A stretch of 64,000 bases of DNA, taken from contig JAGAMF010000010.1 in NCBI GenBank assembly GCA_017624855.1, positions 1 to 64,000 on the forward strand, written 5' to 3'. Positions within the stretch are counted from its first letter, which is position 1; each line of letters starts with the position of its first letter. This DNA comes from Lachnospiraceae bacterium. GTDB taxonomy: Bacteria; Bacillota; Clostridia; Lachnospirales; Lachnospiraceae. Below the pieces are notes generated by a model that did not search any database, had not been told where the DNA came from, and saw nothing but the letters and a program-made list of their open reading frames with translations. Position numbers and translations under genes: made by a program. Below are positions 9,241 to 17,804 of the stretch, piece after piece.

Positions 9241-9513
9241 ATGTTTAAATTATGGGTAAAAATCATAAAAGAAAACCGCTTAATAAAAGATACCATTATA
9301 GAAGATGCTACGGAAGACACCCGTACGCATAAGATTTTTAACGGCTTGGAAGAAGCCTGTAAAGAATTTGACTTGGCGAAACCGATATGGCTCGATTCCA
9401 CTATCGCAGATTTTAAGCGCTTAAACAAAGCACGCTTTACCAAAGATAATTTCATTGAGCCAATCGATTTTGATTACTTAGAGCTTTTGGTCCTTGAAGA
9501 AGATATTTTATAA
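9241..9513 (+). CDS. Small protein of unknown function, 90 residues
   Basis: A complete short gene with its own extended -10 promoter and a GAGGTG ribosome site seven bases before the ATG. The product is soluble, mixed charge and rich in Lys, Asp and Glu, with no signal peptide, membrane segment or Cys pair. It has a central stretch LDSTIADFKRLNKARF and an acidic, Leu-rich C-terminus. I do not recognise the family. The last six bases overlap the end of convergent spoVT, which suggests both ends are genuine and compactly arranged. Confidence 0.72.
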   Translation: MFKLWVKIIKENRLIKDTIIEDATEDTRTHKIFNGLEEACKEFDLAKPIWLDSTIADFKRLNKARFTKDNFIEPIDFDYLELLVLEEDIL

Positions 9514-10050
9514 TTCCATTTGTTTTCCGAGAAAAGCAGCGGCAGAAAGAACCAGTTTGCGTTCCACATCGCCGATGCTTTCTTTTTGCTCAGTGCTTAA
9601 AAGAAAAACCGCACCTACCACATCGCCTTCGCAAATAATGGGGGCAATAGCCTGCGATACGCAATCATTCTCATCTTCCGCCAGTGCGACGAAATTTTTC
9701 TCGCCCAGCTTAGCCACCACGGTTTCTCTTTTCTCCATTTTGCGTTCCACATCTTTGCTCACATGTTTTCCGAGAAGATTTTTCATTCCGCCCGAAACCG
9801 CAATATAACGGTCCCGGTCTGCGATTACCGCAATTCGACCCGATACTTGCGCAAGGCTGTCACTATACTGCTTCGCAAAGCTGTTCATCTCACCGATGGA
9901 AGAATATTTTTTAAGAATGATCTCGCCTTCCCGATCTGTAAAAATTTCCAGCGGGTCACTCTCTCTAATCCGTAAAGTTCTCCGGATTTCTTTGGGAATT
10001 ACAATCCGTCCCAAATCGTCAATTCTACGCACAATACCAGTTGCCTTCAT
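9508..10050 (-). CDS. spoVT: Stage V sporulation protein T-like AbrB-family regulator
   Basis: DNA-binding regulator of 180 residues. Residues 1-50 form an AbrB swapped-hairpin domain (RRIDDLGRIVIPKEIRR is the hallmark). Residues 55-178 form a GAF-like domain as in B. subtilis SpoVT, which tunes forespore (sigma-G) genes and germination. Length and both domains match SpoVT rather than the shorter AbrB or Abh. GGAGGA precedes the ATG. The gene overlaps the convergent 90-residue gene by six bases. In Clostridia SpoVT-like proteins are also kept by weak sporulators, so spore formation is suggested but not shown. Confidence 0.94.
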   Translation of the reverse strand: MKATGIVRRIDDLGRIVIPKEIRRTLRIRESDPLEIFTDREGEIILKKYSSIGEMNSFAKQYSDSLAQVSGRIAVIADRDRYIAVSGGMKNLLGKHVSKDVERKMEKRETVVAKLGEKNFVALAEDENDCVSQAIAPIICEGDVVGAVFLLSTEQKESIGDVERKLVLSAAAFLGKQMEL

Positions 10051-10174
10051 AACTTTTTATGTCCTCCGTTTCCATTACCTTCTGTTTTCCAATCAATTGA
10101 AATTTCAAATCTTTGGATACGGAGTTATTATGTGGAAATTTTATGGAATTATACCATGAGATTGACAACGCTTT

Positions 10175-11524
10175 TTACTGTAATTTATCTTTTATATCAT
10201 TTTTCTGATAATATATTTTCTTCTCTTCGTACATACGGCTGTCCGCTTCGTAAAGCTGCTCTTTTATATGCACATTTTCATCCCTCCAGCTGCTGCCGAT
10301 GGAAATTTCAATATCCGCTTCCGCCATCTTTTCACGCAATTTTTCGGTTTTTTCCGCCAATTCCGCTTCCTCTGCATCAACAAGAATAGCCACGAACTCA
10401 TCACCGCCGATTCGATAGGTATCCTCGCCAAAAACCTTTTTAAAAATTTTAGCCGTATTTTTAATCAGTTTATCGCCGTAATCATGCCCCAAAGTATCAT
10501 TGGCTTTTTTCAAACCGTTTAAGTCCATATAAATAATACCCAGCTTCTCGGGAGGACGCTTTTTCAAGGCATTGCGCACCTCATTATAGCGGTTACGGTT
10601 ATTCAACTTAGTTAATGTATCTTCATAACTTAAACGCTCCAACTGCTCCATAACACGGCGTTTCTCCAAGTCGTTCTGAATAAAGTACAACACCGAAGTA
10701 AGCAAGTCAAAGTCTACAATGTTATCCGCAGGATCGTCAACGCCCAAAAATCCTACGATTTCGTTATCTTTTACCACCGGCACGGCCAAAAGGCTTCTGA
10801 TTCCCTGAGCCTCTAAAATACGATATGTAGATGTTTCTTTTGATACATCCGCATCCAAATCAGAGATATAAAACATCCCCTTCTCATTAAACATATCCAA
10901 AAAAGGTTGAGTCGCTTCCATAGGCACATTTTGCAAATTATCCAATTGCGCAGTAACGCCTTTCGCTACCCATTCATAGGTATTGGATGTGGTTTGCGCC
11001 TGATAATCGATTTCAAACAGGTAAGTTCTGTTTGCTTTGTAGTAATCACCGATAATGGCAAACAGATTGTTTATCGCATCCTTAACTTTTAACTTTAATT
11101 CCAAAGTCTTGGCACAACGGATAAGCACGCGCTCACGCTTCAACTGATGCAGGGTATCTTCCTGCGCCTTAATCTGCTCTGTAACTTCATCTGCAATTTC
11201 CAAGTATAAAATTTTATCTTCTACTTCAATGGATTTCCAACGAACCCGAAAATACTCGTCATGCTCCTCATTGTGATACAACACATTGGTAAAACGCTTC
11301 GTATCACACCCTCCGCAGCTACGGCAATTCTCGCAGGAATGGCTGATTTCCCGCAAAACTTCATGACACTTTTTACCAATATAAGAGTCATCATCCTCAG
11401 CCAAACCGACTTTCTTCTTCATCTCGCCGTTCATATATACAAGTGCGCAATCCTTGGTATCTGCCACAAATACCAAACTGCCGCATTCTTCCGGAATTCT
11501 TGATTTTAATGTATCTAAAAGCAT
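10175..11524 (-). CDS. PAS-GAF-GGDEF diguanylate cyclase
   Basis: Predicted soluble enzyme of 449 residues that joins two GTP into cyclic di-GMP. It has a PAS-like sensor at about 10-130, a linker helix, a GAF domain at about 150-295 and a GGDEF domain at about 300-445. The active-site motif reads YRIGGDEF near residue 373, so it should be active. The RxxD product-inhibition site expected just upstream is missing (FGED instead). The PAS region holds the Cys-rich string SCENCRSCGGCDTKRF near residue 60, suited to metal or redox sensing. The ATG at 11524 is chosen for its GGAGGA site. No membrane segment is present. Confidence 0.9.
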   Translation of the reverse strand: MLLDTLKSRIPEECGSLVFVADTKDCALVYMNGEMKKKVGLAEDDDSYIGKKCHEVLREISHSCENCRSCGGCDTKRFTNVLYHNEEHDEYFRVRWKSIEVEDKILYLEIADEVTEQIKAQEDTLHQLKRERVLIRCAKTLELKLKVKDAINNLFAIIGDYYKANRTYLFEIDYQAQTTSNTYEWVAKGVTAQLDNLQNVPMEATQPFLDMFNEKGMFYISDLDADVSKETSTYRILEAQGIRSLLAVPVVKDNEIVGFLGVDDPADNIVDFDLLTSVLYFIQNDLEKRRVMEQLERLSYEDTLTKLNNRNRYNEVRNALKKRPPEKLGIIYMDLNGLKKANDTLGHDYGDKLIKNTAKIFKKVFGEDTYRIGGDEFVAILVDAEEAELAEKTEKLREKMAEADIEISIGSSWRDENVHIKEQLYEADSRMYEEKKIYYQKNDIKDKLQ

Positions 11525-11698
11525 CTTCTGTCCTCCGTATCCTATGTTTCTCTCAGATAGTTGCATATATCTAAAATATTATACCATAAACCGAGGCATC
11601 CCAAAAACAACTAATTGTTAAAAGAATGTGTTCTGCCATAAAATTATTTTTTACCATTATATCATGAGCAGACAAAGTTATAAAGTAGGACATGATAT

Positions 11699-11732
11699 AC
11701 AAAAAGGACATTCCCAAACGGAAATGTCCTTT
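11699..11732 (-). terminator. Terminator at the end of the fumarase/fumarate reductase cluster
   Basis: Minus strand AAAGGACATTTCC / GGAATGTCCTTTTT with a short loop and a T-run. It is very close in sequence to the hairpin at 2378-2406. Confidence 0.85.
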
Positions 11733-11751
11733 GCATGCTTTCTAAAAGCAA

Positions 11752-12312
11752 TTATTTGTTTTTCTGAGCAAGATATGCTGCTCTACCGTCTTCGTAGAGG
11801 TTCTTTCCTTCGCTGTCAATAATAACAACCAAAGGCATATCTTCCACATACAATTTTCTTAACGCTTCTGCGCCAAGATCTTCATATGCAATAAGTTCGC
11901 ACTTTTTAATACACTTTGCAAGCAATGCGCCGGCACCGCCGATTGCGCCGAAGTAAACACCGTTGTACTTCTTCATTGCTTCAATTACTTCAGGAAGACG
12001 AGCTCCCTTACCAATCATACCTCTTGCGCCAACTGACATCATGGTAGGTGCATAAGCATCCATACGACCGCTGGTTGTAGGGCCTGCAGAACCGATTACC
12101 TGACCGGGCTTAGCAGGTGTAGGACCTACATAGTAGATGGTTGCATCTGTAGGGTCCATGGGAAGAGGCTCACCCTTTGCAAGGGATTCGCACATTCTTT
12201 TATGACCTGCGTCACGGGATGTATAAATGGTACCTGTTAAATAAACGGTATCACCTGCATGTAATGTTTTTGCTAATTCTTCTGTTAAAGGTAATGTAAT
12301 ATGCTTCTCCAT
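11752..12312 (-). CDS. fumB: Class I fumarate hydratase, beta subunit
   Basis: C-terminal subunit of the oxygen-sensitive, iron-sulfur fumarase that interconverts fumarate and malate. 186 residues, the usual size for the split form. Landmarks are GDTVYLTGTIYTSRDAGHKR near 20-40, GSAGPTTSGRMD near 75-86 and GARGMIGKG near 95. Its ATG overlaps the alpha-subunit stop codon by one base, so the two are translationally coupled. It is the last gene of the hdr-flx-frd-transporter-fum run and is followed by an intrinsic terminator. The related L-tartrate dehydratase is possible, but the fumarate reductase context favours fumarase. Confidence 0.93.
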   Translation of the reverse strand: MEKHITLPLTEELAKTLHAGDTVYLTGTIYTSRDAGHKRMCESLAKGEPLPMDPTDATIYYVGPTPAKPGQVIGSAGPTTSGRMDAYAPTMMSVGARGMIGKGARLPEVIEAMKKYNGVYFGAIGGAGALLAKCIKKCELIAYEDLGAEALRKLYVEDMPLVVIIDSEGKNLYEDGRAAYLAQKNK

Positions 12313-13154
12313 TAGATCACCTCCGATTTATGACGGGTTACATGGCAGTTAATGTTAATTGCGCAAGGCATACCTGCAATGTGTGTGGGTAAGGTTTCAA
12401 TGTTAAGACCGATTGCTGTGGTTCTTCCACCGAAGCCCTGAGGTCCGATACCAAGTTCGTTAATCTTTTCAAGCATTTCTTTTTCAAGGTCTGCATAGTA
12501 AGGATCGGGATTCTCAGAATCGATAGGACGCATCAATGCCTTCTTAGCAAGCAATGCAGCCTTATCAAAAGTACCGCCGATACCAACACCTACTACCATG
12601 GGAGGGCAGGGGTTGGGGCCTGCTGTTTCAACAGTCTCAATGATAAAATCCTTGATACCTTCAATACCGTGAGAAGGTTTGAACATTCTGATGGCACTCA
12701 TGTTTTCACTACCAAAGCCCTTAGGACCAACGGTAATTTTTACATTTTCACCGGGAACGATTTCTGTATAAATCATAGCAGGTGTGTTATCGCCTGTGTT
12801 ACCGCGTCTTACGGGATCTTTTACTACGGATTTTCTTAAGTATCCTTTATCGTAACCGCGACGAACACCTTCGTTGATTGCATCTGTCAAGTCACCGCCT
12901 ACGAAGTGAACATCCTGACCGATCTCTAAGAATACACAAGCCATACCTGTATCCTGGCAAATGGGCACATTTTCATTGTCTGCGATTTCAAAGTTTTCGA
13001 TGATATTGTCCAAAACACCCTTTGCAATTTCACCGTCTTCACAAGCACGGCAGTTCTTGATGGCACATTTTACATCTTCGGGAAGATGAGTGTTGGCATC
13101 AATGCAAAGCTTTTCAACAACATCCGTAACATTACTTACATTAATTTCACGCAT
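12312..13154 (-). CDS. fumA: Class I fumarate hydratase, alpha subunit
   Basis: N-terminal, [4Fe-4S]-bearing subunit of the two-part fumarase, 280 residues. Cluster-ligand candidates are the Cys in VPICQDTGMA near residue 65, NPCPP near 185 and the C-terminal ININCHVTRH. The start at 13154 is chosen because AAGGAGAG lies just upstream; an earlier in-frame ATG lacks a site. It overlaps the beta subunit by one base. The 98-base gap to the transporter holds a hairpin (13187-13247), so transcript level may drop here. In the cluster it would supply fumarate to FrdAB or remove it in the other direction. Confidence 0.93.
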   Translation of the reverse strand: MREINVSNVTDVVEKLCIDANTHLPEDVKCAIKNCRACEDGEIAKGVLDNIIENFEIADNENVPICQDTGMACVFLEIGQDVHFVGGDLTDAINEGVRRGYDKGYLRKSVVKDPVRRGNTGDNTPAMIYTEIVPGENVKITVGPKGFGSENMSAIRMFKPSHGIEGIKDFIIETVETAGPNPCPPMVVGVGIGGTFDKAALLAKKALMRPIDSENPDPYYADLEKEMLEKINELGIGPQGFGGRTTAIGLNIETLPTHIAGMPCAININCHVTRHKSEVI

Positions 13155-13186
13155 GGTTTTCTCTCCTTTTAGAATAGTTTTAATGG

Positions 13187-13247
13187 GAGCATTGTACATT
13201 CTCAAAATCGCGTCTTACGACGCTTTCCTCACAAACTTGCAATGCTC
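13187..13247 (-). repeat. Intergenic two-tier hairpin between transporter and fumA
   Basis: Outer arms GAGCATTG / CAATGCTC enclose an inner stem GCGTC / GACGC with a 4-base loop. No T-run follows, so it looks like an mRNA processing or stability element. It shares a 14-base edge (TGCANNGCTCTGAA on the plus strand) with the hairpin at 23450-23515. Confidence 0.6.
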
Positions 13248-13252
13248 TGAAA

Positions 13253-14509
13253 TTAGAATAAAATAATCAAGAACTGTGATACAAGCACAACAGAGATTAA
13301 TGCGATAGGATATGTAGCTGCATAAGCTGCTGCAACATCTTCTGTTCCTGCTGTGTTGATTAAGGTTCCGAGAGCGGGGGTACTTGTCATACCGCCTGTG
13401 ATGGAACCAAGGTTGTTAAGAAGACTTAACTTAACAACATATTTTGCGAAGATGAATCCGAGAATCATAGGAACGATTGTCATGATTACACCGTATACAA
13501 AATATAAAATATGGAACTGTGCCACGAATTCAGCGCCGCCCGGAATACCTGCACCGATTAAGAAAAGCATAAGTCCCAATTCACGGAACACTTTAAGGGT
13601 TGCTTCGGGGGGCGTAAAACTGATTTTGCCGATTCTTCCAAAGTGACCAAACACGAGAGACATTAACAAACATCCGCCTGTTGTAGTCAATGCAAATGTT
13701 GTTCCGCTTAATCCCTGTGCGCTTAAAGGAATCTTAATCATACCTACGAAAATACCGCATACTGCTGCGAGAGCAAAAGGTGCAATTCCAAAGCCGTCAA
13801 GTTCAATTAATTTGCCGTCATATTTCTTTGATTCACCGTCAGAAGCCTGAACCAATTTCGCTCTTTCTTCTTCCATATTGGCTTTCATAAACTTAGGCAT
13901 AAGCTGTACAAAAAGTACTACACCGATAACACCGAAAAGATATGCAATACCGTGACCTACGGATACAACACTTTCCAAAGAAGCATCTACGGTAGCTTTC
14001 GCCGCTGAGAATGCAGGAGTTGATGTTAAGGAGCCGGAAAGAAGTCCAACCACCATTGCAGTCATCTCATCATGAGGCACATCAGGCTGAAGCCATCTGC
14101 CTAAAAAGATACAACCAACCGCAGCAAGACCACCTGCAATAATAACTACAAGTCCCAATGCAACATATGACTTGAAGTTTTTCTTCATGTTACCGAAGAA
14201 CTTAGGACCTGCAATAAAACCAACTGAGGTAACGAAGAAAATCAAACCGAGGTTCTCGATGATTTTTAACGCGTTTTCTGCATAATTTACTGCAGTACCG
14301 TCAGCCATTTTTACTGTAAGCTGTGCACTCAAGGGCTCGTAGAAAAAGCATCCATAAAGAAGCGCTACGATAAATACGCCGGCTGTACCAAGGTTAACTC
14401 CCTTAATGGAAATACGACCAAGCGCATAACCAACAAAAGTGATAATCAAAAGACTAAACATTAAAAATGTAATTCCCGTAATAGGAATAACACCGCCAAA
14501 AAGTGACAT
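13253..14509 (-). CDS. AspT-type (aspartate:alanine exchanger family) transporter, predicted C4-dicarboxylate carrier
   Basis: Polytopic membrane protein of 418 residues with about ten to twelve hydrophobic helices. Two pseudo-symmetric halves each carry the family signature: SGSLTSTPAFSAA near residue 157 and GGMTSTPALGTL near 380. Family members such as AspT exchange aspartate for alanine, and a succinate exporter is also known in the wider group. This copy is short because it lacks the RCK (TrkA-C) domains usually placed between the halves. Its position between frdA and fumA suggests succinate, fumarate, malate or aspartate as substrates. Substrate and direction are inference. Start follows GAGGAAGG. 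Confidence 0.86.
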   Translation of the reverse strand: MSLFGGVIPITGITFLMFSLLIITFVGYALGRISIKGVNLGTAGVFIVALLYGCFFYEPLSAQLTVKMADGTAVNYAENALKIIENLGLIFFVTSVGFIAGPKFFGNMKKNFKSYVALGLVVIIAGGLAAVGCIFLGRWLQPDVPHDEMTAMVVGLLSGSLTSTPAFSAAKATVDASLESVVSVGHGIAYLFGVIGVVLFVQLMPKFMKANMEEERAKLVQASDGESKKYDGKLIELDGFGIAPFALAAVCGIFVGMIKIPLSAQGLSGTTFALTTTGGCLLMSLVFGHFGRIGKISFTPPEATLKVFRELGLMLFLIGAGIPGGAEFVAQFHILYFVYGVIMTIVPMILGFIFAKYVVKLSLLNNLGSITGGMTSTPALGTLINTAGTEDVAAAYAATYPIALISVVLVSQFLIILF

Positions 14510-14549
14510 AATTTTTTTCCTTCCTCATGCTATATATTTACGCATTGCG

Positions 14550-14578
14550 GGGCGAAAACGCATTTTGCGCCTTCGCCC
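14550..14578 (-). repeat. Hairpin in the frdA-transporter gap
   Basis: Arms GGGCGAA / TTCGCCC around a smaller CGC/GCG stem. It lies in a 113-base gap inside an otherwise tightly packed gene run. No T-run follows, so probably not a terminator. Confidence 0.55.
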
Positions 14579-14622
14579 GACAAAAACATACATTATTTTT
14601 GACCAATTATTTAAATAAAATT

Positions 14623-16224
14623 TTATCTCTCGTGACGAGCATACTTAGGAAGAAGAAGAGGTGAAACATCGTTTGATTCGATGCCTGCTGCCTTTAACTC
14701 TTCTGCATATGCAGCCACATGGTCAATATTCATGGTTCCCAACTCAACTGTCTTCGCCTTAGCTGCTGCAGCCTTACCTGCGTTACGGCCGAATACAATG
14801 ATGTCAAGTAAGGAGTTACCCATAAGACGGTTTCTACCGTGGATACCACCAACAGCTTCACCAGCTACAAGCAAGTTGTCAATTGCCTTGGTAAATCCGT
14901 CGCCGCCGATTTCCAAACCACCGTTCTGGTAGTGAAGTGTAGGATAAATCAAAATGGGTTCTTTTCTCATATCGATGTCGTAGTTTAAGTACATACGAAG
15001 CATCGCAGGAATTCTCTTTTCGATGGTTCCGGGTCCGCCGATCATTTCGATCATGGGAGTATCCAACCATACACCGCTTCCGAGAGGTGTGGTTACACCC
15101 TTACCTCTGTCAGAGCATTCACGAATAATGGATGCTGCTGAAACATCACGGGTCTCAAGGGGATGCATGAATGCTTCACCATCTACGTTAACAAGCATAG
15201 CACCAAGAGAACGAACCTTCTCTGTTACCAACGCACCGAAAATCTGTGCAGGGTATGCAACACCTGTAGGATGATACTGGATTGTATCCTGGTATAAAAG
15301 GGGAGCACCTGCACGGTATCCCAATACCAAACCGTCAGCAGTAGCGCCGTAGTGGTTTGATGTAGGGAAGTTCTGGTAGTGAAGACGGCCTGCACCACCT
15401 GTTGCGATAACAACGGTTTTAGCCTTAGCTACCAAATAGTCGCCGGTTTCCATGTTGAGGAGAACTGCACCTGCAACCTGGCCCTTTTCATCTTTGATTA
15501 ATTCAACTGCTGAAGTAAATTCAACAACGGGAATCTGGCGGTTGATTACTTCGTCACGAAGTGTACGCATGATTTCTGCACCTGAGTAGTCCTTACAAGC
15601 ATGCATACGCTTTCTTGAAGTACCACCACCGTGTGTAGTTACCATTCTTCCGTCTTCGTCCTTATCGAACATAACACCTAATTTGTTTAACCACTGGATT
15701 GCATCGGGAGCTTCCATAACAAGGCGTCTTAAAAGCTCGGGTCTTGCAGCAAAGTGTCCGCCACCGAAAGCATCAAGATAGTGCTGAACGGGTGAATCGT
15801 TCTCTTTGTCAGCTGCCTGAATACCGCCTTCTGCCATCATGGTGTTGGCATCACCGATACGAAGCTTGGTTACGATCATTACATTAGCGCCTGCTTCGTG
15901 TGCTTCGATTGCTGCAGAAGAACCTGCACCACCGCCACCGATAACAAGTACATCAACATCGTAATCTACTTTGCTCAAATCAACCTTATCTGTTAAAAGA
16001 CGGCTGTTTGAGTGAAGAAGGTGTCCTAATTCTGTGGGAACCTTCTGGCCCTTGTTGGGTCCGATTTTAATTTCTACAAATCCATCTTCTCTGTAGTCGG
16101 GATGGTAAGCTTTCAGAAGGGTATCCTTTTCCTCAGCGGTCATACGTCTGGGTTCGGTTTTCATACGTTCTGCTCTGGTTGCTTCCACCTTTTTAATGGA
16201 TTCCTGCATTTCTGCTGTAAACAT
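14623..16224 (-). CDS. frdA: Fumarate reductase-type flavoprotein subunit (soluble FrdA)
   Basis: 533-residue FAD protein predicted to reduce fumarate to succinate in the cytoplasm. Residues 88-110 are the FAD Rossmann motif (VIGGGGAGSSAAIEA). QYHPTG at 316-321 and the Arg-containing segment following 350 match the active site of the FrdA/SdhA/NadB family. RLMGNSLLDIIVFGRNAG near 480 is the C-terminal FAD contact. The residue that carries covalent FAD in membrane FrdA (His) is Asn127 here (ANTMMAEGG), so FAD should be non-covalent. The first ~85 residues are an extension not usual in FrdA, and the C-terminal helical part is shortened. L-aspartate oxidase is an alternative, but the neighbouring frdB argues against it. 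Confidence 0.9.
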   Translation of the reverse strand: MFTAEMQESIKKVEATRAERMKTEPRRMTAEEKDTLLKAYHPDYREDGFVEIKIGPNKGQKVPTELGHLLHSNSRLLTDKVDLSKVDYDVDVLVIGGGGAGSSAAIEAHEAGANVMIVTKLRIGDANTMMAEGGIQAADKENDSPVQHYLDAFGGGHFAARPELLRRLVMEAPDAIQWLNKLGVMFDKDEDGRMVTTHGGGTSRKRMHACKDYSGAEIMRTLRDEVINRQIPVVEFTSAVELIKDEKGQVAGAVLLNMETGDYLVAKAKTVVIATGGAGRLHYQNFPTSNHYGATADGLVLGYRAGAPLLYQDTIQYHPTGVAYPAQIFGALVTEKVRSLGAMLVNVDGEAFMHPLETRDVSAASIIRECSDRGKGVTTPLGSGVWLDTPMIEMIGGPGTIEKRIPAMLRMYLNYDIDMRKEPILIYPTLHYQNGGLEIGGDGFTKAIDNLLVAGEAVGGIHGRNRLMGNSLLDIIVFGRNAGKAAAAKAKTVELGTMNIDHVAAYAEELKAAGIESNDVSPLLLPKYARHER

Positions 16225-16236
16225 ATTTATCCCTCC

Positions 16237-16911
16237 TTATTTTTCAATCTCTCTTGTGTTGTATAATTCCTGCATCTCAGTGATGGGTTTCTGCATAATC
16301 TGCTCGATTAACTCATCATATGCACCACTGTTGATTTCCTCAACACGGTTTGCCAAATGCTCTGTTTCGGGAGCAATGTACTTACCGGTGAGACGTCTTG
16401 CAAGAAGACCAACCATGGGATGAGAAATACCTGCGGGACATCTTACTGAACAGCATCCACAGCTTACACAGTCGAAAGACTCCTCAGCACACTTCTCGAA
16501 TTCGCCTCTCTGAGCATATGCAATGTACTGCATAACATTCAAGTCCTGTGTACAAGCCTTTGTACAAGCATTACATCCGATACAGCTGTAGATTTCAGGA
16601 TAAAGTTCCATCATAATCTGCTGTGTAGGCTTAATTTCATTAATGTCATATGTTCTCTTGTCAGTAGGGAAGAAGGGAATGCTTGCTACATACATACCTT
16701 CCTCAACCTGTGTCTGACATGCAAGACAGGTTTTTAACTCGTTCTTGCCTTTAATTCTGTAAATAGTTGCACATGCACCACAGAAACCGTGACGGCAGCC
16801 GCATCCTCTGTTTAAGGTATAGCCGGCATATTCCATAGCTGTCATGATTGTTAAATCTGCAGGTACACTGTATTTCTTACCAAAAAAGTATACATTTACC
16901 ATATTTTCCAT
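16237..16911 (-). CDS. frdB: Fumarate reductase-type iron-sulfur subunit (FrdB-like)
   Basis: 224-residue electron-transfer protein. The N-terminal [2Fe-2S] domain has CRHGFCGAC near 39-47 and a CLAC pair near 62. The C-terminal half has two cluster motifs, CIGCNACTKAC near 111 and CVSCGCCSVRCP near 147. No hydrophobic anchor and no frdC/frdD gene accompany it, so the enzyme should be soluble. Archaeal TfrB has the same FrdB-like half fused to an HdrB-like CCG domain. Here that domain is absent, but a separate hdrB lies in the same cluster, which fits HdrBC passing electrons to this subunit. The start follows AAAGGAC at a somewhat long spacing. Confidence 0.9.
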   Translation of the reverse strand: MENMVNVYFFGKKYSVPADLTIMTAMEYAGYTLNRGCGCRHGFCGACATIYRIKGKNELKTCLACQTQVEEGMYVASIPFFPTDKRTYDINEIKPTQQIMMELYPEIYSCIGCNACTKACTQDLNVMQYIAYAQRGEFEKCAEESFDCVSCGCCSVRCPAGISHPMVGLLARRLTGKYIAPETEHLANRVEEINSGAYDELIEQIMQKPITEMQELYNTREIEK

Positions 16912-16949
16912 TTTGGAATACCAGTCCTTTCGTTTTTTATAAAAGCCTC

Positions 16950-17804
16950 TTAATACTCGTTAGGCAGCTCATCGATTTCGTCGAAACGGAATACGGGGCC
17001 GTCCTTACATACATATTTAGAACCAATGTTACAACGTCCACACTTACCGATACCGCACTTCATACGAAGTTCGAAGGTTGTGTAAATCTGTTCATCCTTG
17101 AAACCTAATTCCTTAAGTCCCTGAAGAACGAACTTAATCATGATAGGCGGTCCGCAGACAAGAACTGTTTTATCTGTAGAGAATTCCAGCTCTTTTAAGT
17201 ATGCAGGTACGAAACCTACATGTCCGTCCCAGCCTTCCTGTTCACGGTCGATGGTTAAGTGTACATTAACACCTTCCGTCTTCATCCACAATTCCTGGAT
17301 TTCTTTTAACTGAACCAGGTCATCAGCGGAACGTGAACCGTAAAGGATATCGATGGTTCCGTAATTCGCTCTGTTATCAATTGCATAATTGATTACGGAA
17401 CGAAGAGGCGCAAGACCGATACCACCGGCGATGAATAAAAGGTTCTTGCCTTTTAATTCGGTTTCAACCGGGAAATGATTTCCGTAAGGTCCTCTTACGG
17501 TAATTTCATCACCAACCTGGAGGCTGTGAAGATAATCTGTAAGCTGACCGCATTTTTTGATACTGAACTCCTGGAATTCCTTATTCGTAGGAGATGATGT
17601 AATAGAGAACATTGCCTCACTTACGCCGGGAGCACATAACATTGCACACTGACCGGGCATATGCTCAAATAACTTACCGCCTTCGGGAGCGTTTACACGG
17701 AATGTTTTAACATCCGGTGTCTCCTGACGGATATCTGTAATTACACCAACCTTAGGAATCAAAGTGTCCAGTTCATAATTGGTATGACAATTGCATTCAC
17801 ACAT
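16950..17804 (-). CDS. flxA: FlxA-like FAD/NAD(P)H-binding oxidoreductase subunit
   Basis: 284 residues, of the AsrB/HydG/FlxA family. It has an FAD domain at about 15-105, an NAD-binding domain at about 110-240 (LLFIAGGIGLAPLRS, CGPPIMI), and a C-terminal [2Fe-2S] site MKCGIGKCGRCNIG with a last Cys in VCKDG near 250-268. It should take hydride from NADH and split it into single electrons. The N-terminus is unusually rich in Cys (MCECNCH). It overlaps flxB by one base. In Desulfovibrio FlxABCD-HdrABC this subunit is the NADH port; the same role is inferred here. Confidence 0.92.
   Translation of the reverse strand: MCECNCHTNYELDTLIPKVGVITDIRQETPDVKTFRVNAPEGGKLFEHMPGQCAMLCAPGVSEAMFSITSSPTNKEFQEFSIKKCGQLTDYLHSLQVGDEITVRGPYGNHFPVETELKGKNLLFIAGGIGLAPLRSVINYAIDNRANYGTIDILYGSRSADDLVQLKEIQELWMKTEGVNVHLTIDREQEGWDGHVGFVPAYLKELEFSTDKTVLVCGPPIMIKFVLQGLKELGFKDEQIYTTFELRMKCGIGKCGRCNIGSKYVCKDGPVFRFDEIDELPNEY

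Noticed and set aside
11605-11640. TTGTTAA half-site upstream of the GGDEF gene as a Rex site
   Set aside because: The second half does not match TTAACAA.
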